From Treponema sp. (GTDB taxonomy: Bacteria > Spirochaetota > Spirochaetia > Treponematales > Breznakiellaceae): a DNA stretch of 22,547 nt. The DNA is taken from the NCBI GenBank assembly GCA_009786675.1, contig WQRP01000003.1, forward strand, positions 1 through 22,547, read 5' to 3'. Positions 1 through 6,184 of the stretch are shown in pieces. The translations under genes were made by a program, and so were the position numbers. The notes below the pieces were generated by a model. The model did no database searches, was not told where the DNA came from, and saw nothing but the letters and a program-made list of their open reading frames with translations. Positions within the stretch are counted from its first letter, which is position 1. Each line of letters begins with the position of its first letter.

Positions 1-2
1 AC

Positions 3-2081
3 GCCATTCATCGGCTTCCCTGGCACCCGGGTTATAACACTGCGGATTGCTTGAGGGTGCTGGTCGATGCTGCGCTCATTGCCACAGGTGTACAACAAGG
101 CTCTATCGTACCCCCTTGTTGCTGTTATGAAACCGCCATTAATGGTACCGACATAACGTTTGTGAGGGAATGGGACTGGTGGGACATAACGTTTCCAGGG
201 GGGTGGAGTATCCCATGGCAATGGTGGGATTATGAGACAGTCGCAATCATTGGAAATTATTACATAGTGGGGATCTGGCAATTGCCACCAGTTGCCCCCC
301 CTTGTGGATGTAATCCCTATCTATGTTGCTGTGACACCCCTCATTTTCCTTCCTGTCACTGTGGCAGTTATTGTTGGTGTTCTGAATACAATGGCTGGTG
401 TATCTGGCCTGGCTGTAGTCCCTGCCGTTGTGACAATTGCTGGTGTGATAACCACTGTTTGTGTGGTAATGGATCTCCTGCGATAATTTTTGACGGAAAC
501 GGTTACTGGGGATCAACGCTTCCGGGATCGGTTGCAGCATGGCCCGGAGACTGGATACTGCTTCCGGTGTGGTACGCCGATAGACCGATAGACGGCTACT
601 GGTTTGCGTTCCGAGGATGGAGCACCAATCCGGACGGCACTTTCCCGGAATTTATGCCGGGCGAAATGTTTCAGGTAATCGACGACGTAACATTGTACGC
701 GGTCTGGTCCGAATATGGCTTTGTTTTTGATTTCGCTGACGGTACTGTTACAGGTTTTAGTGGCGGCAGTTCGATTGTGGTTATACCGCCCACGATCAAT
801 GGGGTGTGGGTATCTTCCATTGGGTATAGGGCGTTTGCGTGGAACCATCTAAGCTATGTCGTTATTCCCGAGGGCGTTACCTCCATCGGGATGGAGGCGT
901 TTGCGGATAACTGGCTAAGTTGGGTAAGCATTCCTTGGGGTGTTACTCACATTGGAATGGGGGCGTTTGCGAATAACTGGTTAAACGGGATTAACATCCC
1001 CAGCAGCGTTACCCACATCGGGGCTGGGGCATTTGCGAACAATACGCTAACCTCAATATACATACCATACGGTGTAAATGTGGGGTATTATCCATGCTGC
1101 TGCGATGGCTGGGATTGGAGTTCGTACTGGAGAGCGCATGACACAATGGGCTTTTTCGGCAATTCCTTCCTTGCTTTCTACGAAGCCCATGGCAGACGGG
1201 GAGGCACGTACGAGCTTATTAACGACAGGTGGTTCAACAACGTCACTAGCTCATGGTGCTTTTACAGCGGCGGAAGGTTTCTGTTTGATAGTTCTGGCAC
1301 TATCGTCGGCTTTACTACTGGCTGGAGCTCAACCATATTTATACCGTATGAAATCCATGGGATACCAGTAACTGGTATCGGGGCTGGAGCGTTTGCGCAC
1401 AACGGGTTAACCAATGTTGTCATTCCTGGCAGCGTTACCTGGATTGGGCATGGAGCGTTTGCGGACAACAGGTTAACCGATGTCGTCATTCCAAGCAGCG
1501 TTACCCTGATTGAGGGTGGGGCGTTTGTAGGCAACAGCCTCACCGCAATAACCATGCCAGATAGTGTAAGTGTGGATCATTTTATTCGCATCGTGTGCTG
1601 TTGTTATTTTGGCTGGGAGTTCCCGCCTTGGTGGAGTTGGAGTATCTTTCTTCCATCCATGGGCATCCACGGCGAATCCTTCCTCGACTTCTACAACTCC
1701 ACCGGCCAACGCGCGGGTACCTACCTATGGATCGAAGCAGAAAACCGGTGGATCCTCTACGGCGACTATGGCGAGGTCTTCGTCTTCGACATCCGGTTCA
1801 CCGGCTTTGCCGACGGCGAGGCCGGCATAGGCTTTGACCAAAGCGTCAGCGTCCTGGATCCCGTCGCGCTGATTACCGTCGCCGGCGCCTTCGACCAGAT
1901 CAGGTGGTTCTACGCCGGCCAGCCGGTGGCGGGCGCGGGAATCGTGCAGGGCGACCACGGCGAGACGTTCGACTTTGCCCGGCTGCACGGCAACCGGATA
2001 GGCCCGCATTTCGTTACCGTCGAGGTGCGCCGGGGCGGCAGATGGTACAACAGCCAAATCCGCATAAACGTGACAATGTAA
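3..2081 (+). CDS. TpLRR (BspA-like) surface protein with Cys/Trp-rich insertions, 5' truncated by window edge
   Basis: The frame is open to the first base of the window, so the gene begins upstream. The TTG at 51 is not a credible start because the codons before it (HRLPWHPGYNTADCL) match residues inside the next gene. Numbering from that TTG, the order is: a module shared with the next gene (1-80), a Cys-rich insertion (85-138), an InlB-like/Listeria-Bacteroides repeat domain ending in TLYAVW (145-219), a first block of TpLRR repeats (about 250-345, IGxxAFxxNxLxxxxIP), a second block (about 430-505), and a beta-rich C-terminal domain (575-676). Proteins of this type are surface-exposed adhesin-like proteins in treponemes. 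Each LRR block ends in a short Cys/Trp-rich insertion (CCCDGW, CCCYFGW) before a GxSFLxFYxxxGxRxGTY segment. The signal peptide is not visible. It is followed after 9 bp by the SUMF1 lipoprotein gene, probably in one operon. Family call is firm; the ligand is unknown. Confidence 0.85.
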   Translation, partial: AIHRLPWHPGYNTADCLRVLVDAALIATGVQQGSIVPPCCCYETAINGTDITFVREWDWWDITFPGGWSIPWQWWDYETVAIIGNYYIVGIWQLPPVAPPCGCNPYLCCCDTPHFPSCHCGSYCWCSEYNGWCIWPGCSPCRCDNCWCDNHCLCGNGSPAIIFDGNGYWGSTLPGSVAAWPGDWILLPVWYADRPIDGYWFAFRGWSTNPDGTFPEFMPGEMFQVIDDVTLYAVWSEYGFVFDFADGTVTGFSGGSSIVVIPPTINGVWVSSIGYRAFAWNHLSYVVIPEGVTSIGMEAFADNWLSWVSIPWGVTHIGMGAFANNWLNGINIPSSVTHIGAGAFANNTLTSIYIPYGVNVGYYPCCCDGWDWSSYWRAHDTMGFFGNSFLAFYEAHGRRGGTYELINDRWFNNVTSSWCFYSGGRFLFDSSGTIVGFTTGWSSTIFIPYEIHGIPVTGIGAGAFAHNGLTNVVIPGSVTWIGHGAFADNRLTDVVIPSSVTLIEGGAFVGNSLTAITMPDSVSVDHFIRIVCCCYFGWEFPPWWSWSIFLPSMGIHGESFLDFYNSTGQRAGTYLWIEAENRWILYGDYGEVFVFDIRFTGFADGEAGIGFDQSVSVLDPVALITVAGAFDQIRWFYAGQPVAGAGIVQGDHGETFDFARLHGNRIGPHFVTVEVRRGGRWYNSQIRINVTM
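304..474 (+). other. Cys-rich low-complexity insertion in the TpLRR protein
   Basis: About 17 of the 54 residues coded from 303 to 464 are cysteine, with interspersed Trp, Gly, Asn and Asp and patterns such as CWC, CHC and CRC. Nearly all codons end in T or C. The flanks on both sides stay in the same frame: the left flank aligns with the equivalent module of the next gene and the right flank is a recognisable InlB-like repeat. The segment is therefore an in-frame insertion, not a frameshift. Its function is unknown; it could be a disulfide-rich or metal-binding loop. Confidence 0.7.
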
Positions 2082-2090
2082 GGGGGAAAC

Positions 2091-4871
2091 ATGAAAAACG
2101 CGCAGACGACTTGCCCGGCGGCCGCCAAAAAAGGCCCCCGCGTGTTTAGGAATATCGCCCCAGCCCTGGCCGCGCTGTCGCTTGCCGTCGGCCTGCTGGC
2201 CGGGTGCCGCGACGCCCTGCAGCCGCAGAACGTCCCCGACCCCGTCCCCGAAAGCCCGGCGGAGACCGGCCGGGTTTCCCTTACCATAGGCCGGGGAATC
2301 GCGCGGGCCTTTCTCGCCGATATCCAGATAGACGGCTTCGACGACCTGGTTTTTTTCCTTTATTTTTCCCCCGGCTCCGGCAACCCCAACATGCCCTTTA
2401 ACGTCCATATTTACGGGGGCACGTTCGAGGGCGACCTTGCCTCCGGTATCTGGAACCTTTACATAACCGCGTTTAGCCCGGCCGGCGGCGACGCCGTGGC
2501 GTGGTACGTCGCCCCCGCGCCTTTTACCGTGTCGCCCGGGCAAACCACGCATGTCGTCGTGGGTTACCTTGCCCCGGTTCCCTCCGGCCCCGGGCTGTTC
2601 AGTTGGAGCCTGGCCTTTTACCTGGGCGGCGACGCCTCGATGGCGCTAAGGAATCTGGACGGCGATATAATTTCGGACGACCTTCTTTACCTGGGCTTTT
2701 CCGAAAGCATTCCCCTGCCGGCCGGACAGTACCGCGCGTACCTTACCCTGCGCCACGGCGGCGACCAGGTAACGATTAGCAGAATCGTTAACATCTACGC
2801 CGGCATGACAAGCCGCTGGATCCAAACCTTTACGCCCGGCCACCTAAACCGGTCCTTCCTGGACCATTTCCTGGAATCGTGGGACGGATCGTCGTGGGAC
2901 CTGTCCTGGGCTCAGCCCGGCCATTTCAACATCCTGCGCGCCGAGGAGGGAATCGAGGGAGTGTACCCGTGGAACTTCGGGGAAGTTGTCGAATGGTTCA
3001 ACGGCATACACCGGCTGCCCGGCCACCCCGGTTATGGCACCGCCGATTGCCTAAGAGCGCTGGTCGATGCCGCGCTTGTCGAAACCGGCGCGCGGGCTCT
3101 TTTCGCCGCCCCGGTCAACCTGAGCGGCGACCAGGTGGAAGAAGCCATTCGCGGCTATGCCCGGAACGGCACCGGCATTACGTTCCATTGGCCGGATTGG
3201 AACCTGGTTGTCGCGACGATAGGCGACCGGTACAGCGTGGAAATTTACGTTCAATTTCCAGCCCCCCGCGATAACCATTTAATCCACATCCAGGGCGGCA
3301 CGTTCCAGATGGGCTATTGCCCCAGCGGCGAGGGTTTATGGTGCGGTTCACCCACACGCGCAGTAACGGTAAGCGGTTTCTATATGAGGCGCTTCCAGGT
3401 AACGCAGGGGGAATGGTACGACGTGATGGGGACGCGCCCCAGTTCGTTTACCGGCGAGACAAACTGGGACGGTGTTCCCGTGACGGGCGTAAACTGGCGG
3501 AACCTTCCGGTGGAAATCGTAAGCTGGTACGACGCGCTGGTGTTCAGCAACAGGCTGAGCATAATGCACGGTCTTACCCCCGCATACAGCATAGGCGGCA
3601 GTACAAACCCCAACGACTGGGGGTCAGTGCCGACTACATTATGGGATGCCGTTGGAATAGTTCCCGGATCCACCGGGTATCGACTGCCGACCGAGGCGCA
3701 GTGGGAGTTCGCTGCGCGTGGTGGGATTGTTTGTATGGGCAACTTCGTCTATTCGGGAAGTGACACCGTCGCCGATGTTGCGTGGATATGGGAAAACAGC
3801 GAAGGAAGAACGCATGAGGTGGGAACTAGGCAACCGAACGCCCTAGGCCTGTACGATATGAGCGGCAATGTGTGGGAGTGGATTTGGGACTGGTTTGGCA
3901 CCTACCCGAGCATTGCGGAGACAGATCCGGTGGGCGCGTCCTCGGGATCCGAGCGCGTGCTTCGCGGCGGAAGCTGGGGTAGCTTGGACAGGGGCGCTCG
4001 TTCAGCGTATCGACACGGCGCCGACCCGGCTTACCGGAACTCCTTCCTTGGCTTCCGCCTTGTCCGCCCTTCAATCCCCGTTGACGATTTCGTCCGCGTC
4101 CATGGCGGCACGTTCCAGATGGGCTATTGCCCCAGCGGCCAACACGAAACGCCAATACGCGCGGTAACGGTAAGCGGCTTCTACATAAGCCGTTTCCAGG
4201 TAACACAGGGCGAGTGGTACGACGTGATGGGGACGCGCCCCAGTTGGTTTACCGGCGAGACAAACTTGGACGGTGTTCCCGTGACAGGCGTAAACTGGCG
4301 GAACCTTCCGGTTGAACGGGTAAGCTGGTACGACGCGCTTGTGTTCAGCAACAGGCTGAGTATTCAAAGAGGCTTGGAGCCCGCGTACAGAATAAGCGGC
4401 AGCACGAACCCCGGTGACTGGGGGACGCCGACTGCATCATGGGATGCCGTTGAAATAGTCCCCGGCTCCACCGGTTATCGACTGCCGACCGAGGCCCAGT
4501 GGGAGTTCGCCGCGCGCGGTGGGATAGTTTGCCAGGGCAACTTCGTCTTTTCGGGAAGCGACACCGTCGCCGATGTCGCATGGATCCCCGAGAACAGCGG
4601 AAGAAGAACGCACGAGGTAGGGACAAGGCAACCGAACGCCCTTGGCCTGTACGACATGAGCGGCAACATATTTGAGTGGGTCTGGGATTGGCTTGGCACG
4701 TATCCAGATATTGCAGAGACGGATCCCACAGGTGCAGTTTACGGCTACTATCGCGTGCATCGCGGCGGCTGCTGGTACGTTTCGTCCGTGTACGCTAGGT
4801 CGGCGCTTCGTCTCGGCTTTCATCCCGACGATCGGAGCAGCAACCTTGGCTTCCGTCTTGTACGTCCCTAA
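2091..4871 (+). CDS. Lipoprotein with tandem SUMF1 (FGE-sulfatase / C-type-lectin-fold) domains
   Basis: The ATG at 2091 has an AGGGGG ribosome site just upstream. Residues 1-39 are a lipoprotein signal with lipobox LLAGC (C39), so an outer-surface or periplasmic anchor is expected. Residues 60-260 are beta-rich and unrecognised. Residues about 300-395 are the module shared with the start of the preceding gene. Two SUMF1 domains follow (about 397-660 and 667-926), each with GGTFQMG, VTQGEWYDVMG, RLPTEAQWEFAARGG, LYDMSGN and GFRLVRP. The two cysteines needed by true formylglycine-generating enzymes are not at the expected C-terminal positions, so a binding role is more likely than catalysis. 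This fold also carries the variable region of the Treponema denticola diversity-generating-retroelement protein TvpA. The two copies are almost identical in scaffold but differ in the ligand-face positions. No reverse transcriptase is present in the window. Confidence 0.88.
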   Translation: MKNAQTTCPAAAKKGPRVFRNIAPALAALSLAVGLLAGCRDALQPQNVPDPVPESPAETGRVSLTIGRGIARAFLADIQIDGFDDLVFFLYFSPGSGNPNMPFNVHIYGGTFEGDLASGIWNLYITAFSPAGGDAVAWYVAPAPFTVSPGQTTHVVVGYLAPVPSGPGLFSWSLAFYLGGDASMALRNLDGDIISDDLLYLGFSESIPLPAGQYRAYLTLRHGGDQVTISRIVNIYAGMTSRWIQTFTPGHLNRSFLDHFLESWDGSSWDLSWAQPGHFNILRAEEGIEGVYPWNFGEVVEWFNGIHRLPGHPGYGTADCLRALVDAALVETGARALFAAPVNLSGDQVEEAIRGYARNGTGITFHWPDWNLVVATIGDRYSVEIYVQFPAPRDNHLIHIQGGTFQMGYCPSGEGLWCGSPTRAVTVSGFYMRRFQVTQGEWYDVMGTRPSSFTGETNWDGVPVTGVNWRNLPVEIVSWYDALVFSNRLSIMHGLTPAYSIGGSTNPNDWGSVPTTLWDAVGIVPGSTGYRLPTEAQWEFAARGGIVCMGNFVYSGSDTVADVAWIWENSEGRTHEVGTRQPNALGLYDMSGNVWEWIWDWFGTYPSIAETDPVGASSGSERVLRGGSWGSLDRGARSAYRHGADPAYRNSFLGFRLVRPSIPVDDFVRVHGGTFQMGYCPSGQHETPIRAVTVSGFYISRFQVTQGEWYDVMGTRPSWFTGETNLDGVPVTGVNWRNLPVERVSWYDALVFSNRLSIQRGLEPAYRISGSTNPGDWGTPTASWDAVEIVPGSTGYRLPTEAQWEFAARGGIVCQGNFVFSGSDTVADVAWIPENSGRRTHEVGTRQPNALGLYDMSGNIFEWVWDWLGTYPDIAETDPTGAVYGYYRVHRGGCWYVSSVYARSALRLGFHPDDRSSNLGFRLVRP
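3954..4070 (+). other. Putative variable region 1 of the SUMF1 lipoprotein
   Basis: These 39 codons, from RVLRGGSW to GFRLVRP, close the first SUMF1 domain. Compared with the second copy, 16 of 39 residues differ, and these cluster in the runs after W, after A-R-S-A, around P and after the final R, while the framework residues are conserved. This is the same layout as variable regions of C-type-lectin-fold diversified proteins. Several third codon bases differ between copies, which a single adenine-mutagenised template would not explain simply. Confidence 0.5.
4752..4868 (+). other. Putative variable region 2 of the SUMF1 lipoprotein
   Basis: This is the equivalent 39-codon segment at the C terminus of the protein, ending directly at the TAA stop. 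Position-for-position it keeps the framework (RV.RGG.W, ARSA, R.G..P..R, LGFRLVRP) while the intervening residues are changed, for example GSLDRG in copy 1 to YVSSVY here. The location at the extreme 3' end of the gene is typical of retroelement-diversified targets, but no template repeat was seen nearby. Confidence 0.5.
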
Positions 4872-4872
4872 A

Positions 4873-5016
4873 GGCGCGGAGTGACAGTCACCGGGTTTTA
4901 AGCCCCTCCGCGCGTGGTGACTGGCACTTTTTTACTACTATTAGCGTCATTCTATCAGCCGACCTTACGGCGACTGCCCCCGCGCCTGTTTTGCAATCCC
5001 ACGGAGGCGCGGAGTG
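4873..5016 (+). repeat. Intergenic inverted-repeat (REP/MITE-like) region, possible terminator
   Basis: The stretch from 4872 to about 5090 holds no gene. GCGCGGAG (4874-4881) pairs with CTCCGCGC (4906-4913), and a further GCGCGGAG copy lies near 5008-5015. GTGACAGTCAC (4881-4891) is an 11-bp palindrome, and AGTGACAGTCACC (4880-4892) is a near-perfect inverted match (12 of 13) of GGTGACTGGCACT (4916-4928). A T-run at 4928-4933 follows, so the structure could terminate the surface-protein operon. Such GTGAC/GTCAC repeats resemble REP-type palindromes, but no transposase lies in the window. Confidence 0.5.
4957..4982 (+). repeat. 26-bp direct repeat, left copy (with 6139-6164)
   Basis: This copy matches 6139-6164 in the same orientation with two C/T mismatches. 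The shared core is CTTACGGCGACTG, containing a short hairpin GCCG...CGGC. The two copies bracket the block with hicAB, the antitoxin gene and the truncated yoeB. Confidence 0.75.
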
Positions 5017-5094
5017 CTGGCTCTTCGCTGGAAGGCTTTGTGTCTTGGCGGAACATACGCGGGGAATCACAGCCCGCGCCGTAACCAAAAACAG

Positions 5095-5123
5095 TTGCAT
5101 CGAGTCTCGATTTTTGCTATAAG
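5095..5123 (+). promoter_or_regulatory. Predicted promoter of hicAB with palindromic operator
   Basis: A -35 TTGCAT (5095-5100) and -10 TATAAG (5118-5123) are separated by exactly 17 bp. The spacer overlaps a perfect 11-bp palindrome TCGAGTCTCGA (5100-5110), a plausible operator for the ribbon-helix-helix antitoxin HicB, since toxin-antitoxin operons are usually autorepressed. The transcript would start near 5130, shortly before the TTG start of hicA. Confidence 0.6.
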
Positions 5124-5141
5124 GAAAAGCTTGCCAAGCGC

Positions 5142-5366
5142 TTGCGGTCTCGCCCAACCGATTTCACGTTTGACGAGTTGGCCACGTTGCTCGGGTCTTT
5201 GGGGTATTCAATGGAACCGTCGGGGAAAACAAGCGGTTCTCGAGCGGCATTTTCAAACCAGGATGGGGACTACATCCGGTTACACAAGCCGCATCCCCGG
5301 AATATTCTGAAGATGTATCAGATAGACGATATTGTCGAAAACCTGACGGAGAGGGGCTTGTTATGA
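5142..5366 (+). CDS. hicA: HicA-family mRNA interferase toxin
   Basis: The 74-aa protein matches the small HicA toxins: SRPTDFTFDEL at the N terminus, GKTSGSRAAF in the centre, then LHKPHPRNILKMYQ and a short C-terminal helix. HicA proteins have a double-stranded-RNA-binding-like fold and cut mRNA. This subfamily has Arg where the classic GSH motif has His. The only in-frame initiation codon near the expected position is TTG 5142. Codons just upstream (KEKLAKR) also resemble the usual HicA N terminus, but they overlap the predicted -10 element and offer no start codon, so the N terminus may be shortened. The stop overlaps hicB by ATGA, so the two are translationally coupled. Toxin call is firm; the exact start is not. 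Confidence 0.82.
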   Translation: MRSRPTDFTFDELATLLGSLGYSMEPSGKTSGSRAAFSNQDGDYIRLHKPHPRNILKMYQIDDIVENLTERGLL

Positions 5367-5704
5367 GTAACAAATACGGAAGCCATTTGCACTACAGGGG
5401 CTATACCGGAAGCGTCCGGTTTTCCGAAGAGGACGCTGTTTTCCATGGGAAAGTCGTCGGCATAAAAGCGCTAGTATCTTTTGAAGGCGACAGTGTTAGC
5501 GCCATTACCAACGATTTTCACAAAGCGGTGGACGGGTATTTGGAATTTTGCGCGGCCAATGGAAAAACGCCGGAAAAACCATACAAAGGTTCTTTTAATG
5601 TTCGTATCGGCGCGGATCTCCATCGCAAACTGGCCATGGCCGCGTCCACCCGCGGTGTCTCTTTGAACAGACTGGTTGAAGACGCCATCCGGCAACAGGT
5701 ATAA
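5363..5704 (+). CDS. hicB: HicB-family antitoxin
   Basis: The 113-aa protein has the two-part layout of HicB antitoxins. Residues 1-65 form the HicB partial RNase-H-like fold (YTGSVRFSEEDAVFHGKVVGI, then DFHKAVDGYLEFC). Residues about 75-113 form a ribbon-helix-helix DNA-binding domain (GSFNVRIGADLHRKLAMAAS, RGVSLNRLVEDAI). Its ATG at 5363 overlaps the hicA stop by 4 bp. It is expected to bind and neutralise HicA and to repress the shared promoter, probably at the palindrome at 5100-5110. The gene ends 34 bp before the broken end of the convergent yoeB remnant. Confidence 0.88.
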   Translation: MSNKYGSHLHYRGYTGSVRFSEEDAVFHGKVVGIKALVSFEGDSVSAITNDFHKAVDGYLEFCAANGKTPEKPYKGSFNVRIGADLHRKLAMAASTRGVSLNRLVEDAIRQQV

Positions 5705-5738
5705 TCCCGGGGGAGGCGCGAAGGAGTAGGCGCGAAAG

Positions 5739-5897
5739 TGACAGGTTTCCGCGCAACGGTTCTGGCTTGCCTGTTCCAGTAAACGGCGTTCTGGTGATTT
5801 CCCTAATAAGTCCGCTTATTTTCTTGAACACCTTTAAATCGTCGGTTGCCCACGACTGATAGTCGGTTAAAGCGGATTCATGAAACAAGACTTTCAT
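5739..5897 (-). pseudogene. yoeB: yoeB toxin, 3'-truncated
   Basis: Codons 1-53, from MKVLFHESALTDYQSW to PEPLRGNLS, match the N-terminal part of YoeB/Txe ribosome-dependent mRNA interferases, which are about 85 residues long. At 5739 the similarity stops and the frame runs on with unrelated residues to 5595, antisense through hicB. Glu46 (in KPEPL) is kept, but the segment that should hold Arg65 and the C-terminal His-Tyr pair is gone, so no toxicity is expected. The break lies at a short tandem GC-rich repeat (AGGCGCGAA, around 5714-5737). The start overlaps the upstream antitoxin stop by ATGA, as in an intact module. Confidence 0.78.
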
Positions 5898-6103
5898 GGC
5901 AGGCTGTCAAGGAAAACCATGTTCCTGCCGGCGTTTATGTCCTGTACGGCTTTTAGCAGTTGCGGGTCTTCAAGCAGGTAGTCGGTTTCGTCCATTGCTT
6001 CCTGCACAAAAATTTCTATTCGTTTTTTGGGGTATGCCCGCTGCAGCACCTCAACAAACTGTGGGGTCAGCTCTTCCGTGTCAAGGGTGTAAGTGGAAAA
6101 CAT
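5894..6103 (-). CDS. Antitoxin of the YoeB module (orphaned)
   Basis: This 69-aa protein (MFSTYTLDTEELTPQFVEVL..., then DETDYLLEDPQLLKAVQDI) resembles the small antitoxins paired with YoeB/RelE toxins. The N-terminal half should be the dimerisation/DNA-binding part and the acidic C-terminal half with DETDYLL the toxin-binding tail. Its stop overlaps the start codon of the yoeB remnant by 4 bp. A promoter with a 17-bp spacer lies directly upstream. The reading frame is intact although its toxin is truncated, so it may persist as a regulator, as an anti-addiction antitoxin against related toxins, or simply as a recent leftover. Exact antitoxin family is uncertain. Confidence 0.75.
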   Translation of the reverse strand: MFSTYTLDTEELTPQFVEVLQRAYPKKRIEIFVQEAMDETDYLLEDPQLLKAVQDINAGRNMVFLDSLP

Positions 6104-6109
6104 GTCTTT

Positions 6110-6138
6110 ATGTTAGCGCAAAACCTCTTTTTTTGCAA
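6110..6138 (-). promoter_or_regulatory. Predicted promoter/operator of the YoeB antitoxin gene
   Basis: On the minus strand, -35 TTGCAA (6138-6133) and -10 TAACAT (6115-6110) are separated by 17 bp. GCAAAA and TTTTGC form an inverted repeat across the spacer, a candidate autorepression operator. The -10 lies only 6 bp before the ATG at 6103, so the mRNA would have almost no leader. Confidence 0.5.
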
Positions 6139-6164
6139 AGCCGATCTTACGGCGACTGTCCCCG
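6139..6164 (+). repeat. 26-bp direct repeat, right copy (with 4957-4982)
   Basis: Same orientation as the left copy, with two C/T differences. It lies between the antitoxin promoter and the end of the coiled-coil gene, marking the right edge of the toxin-antitoxin block. Confidence 0.75.
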
Positions 6165-6184
6165 GTTTTGCCGAGCCGAAAGGG

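Larger units (their letters stand above)
3294..4868 (+). repeat. Intragenic tandem duplication of the SUMF1 domain (two units of about 0.8 kb)
   Basis: Unit 1 runs from about 3294 to 4070 and unit 2 from about 4104 to 4868. The offset between copies is 810 bp at the start (GGCGGCACGTTCCAGATGGG at 3294 and 4104) and 798 bp at the end. The 12-bp difference comes from in-frame indels in loops (for example EGLWCGSPT versus QHETPI). Long stretches are nearly identical at DNA level, which suggests recent duplication or gene conversion. Confidence 0.85.

Noticed and set aside
292..486. Open frame coding a Val-rich hydrophobic 64-aa peptide over the Cys-rich insertion
   Set aside because: It is the +1 reading of TGY/TGG-rich DNA (TGT becomes GTN). 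Both flanks of the insertion remain in the frame of the large protein and there is no ribosome site, so a separate membrane peptide is not supported.
1725..2552. Minus-strand 275-codon open frame across the two surface-protein genes
   Set aside because: It spans the junction of two well supported plus-strand genes and has low-complexity Gly/Arg/Val composition without motifs.
3954..4868. A complete diversity-generating retroelement
   Set aside because: No reverse transcriptase, accessory gene or adenine-differing template repeat was found in the window; only the target-like protein architecture is present.
3271..4868. Active formylglycine-generating enzyme (sulfatase maturation)
   Set aside because: The C-terminal cysteine pair of true FGE is absent in both domains and no sulfatase lies nearby; a binding lectin-like role fits better.
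5595..5738. C-terminal half of the yoeB frame as real coding sequence
   Set aside because: It has no YoeB similarity and runs antisense through hicB; it is only the chance continuation after the truncation point.
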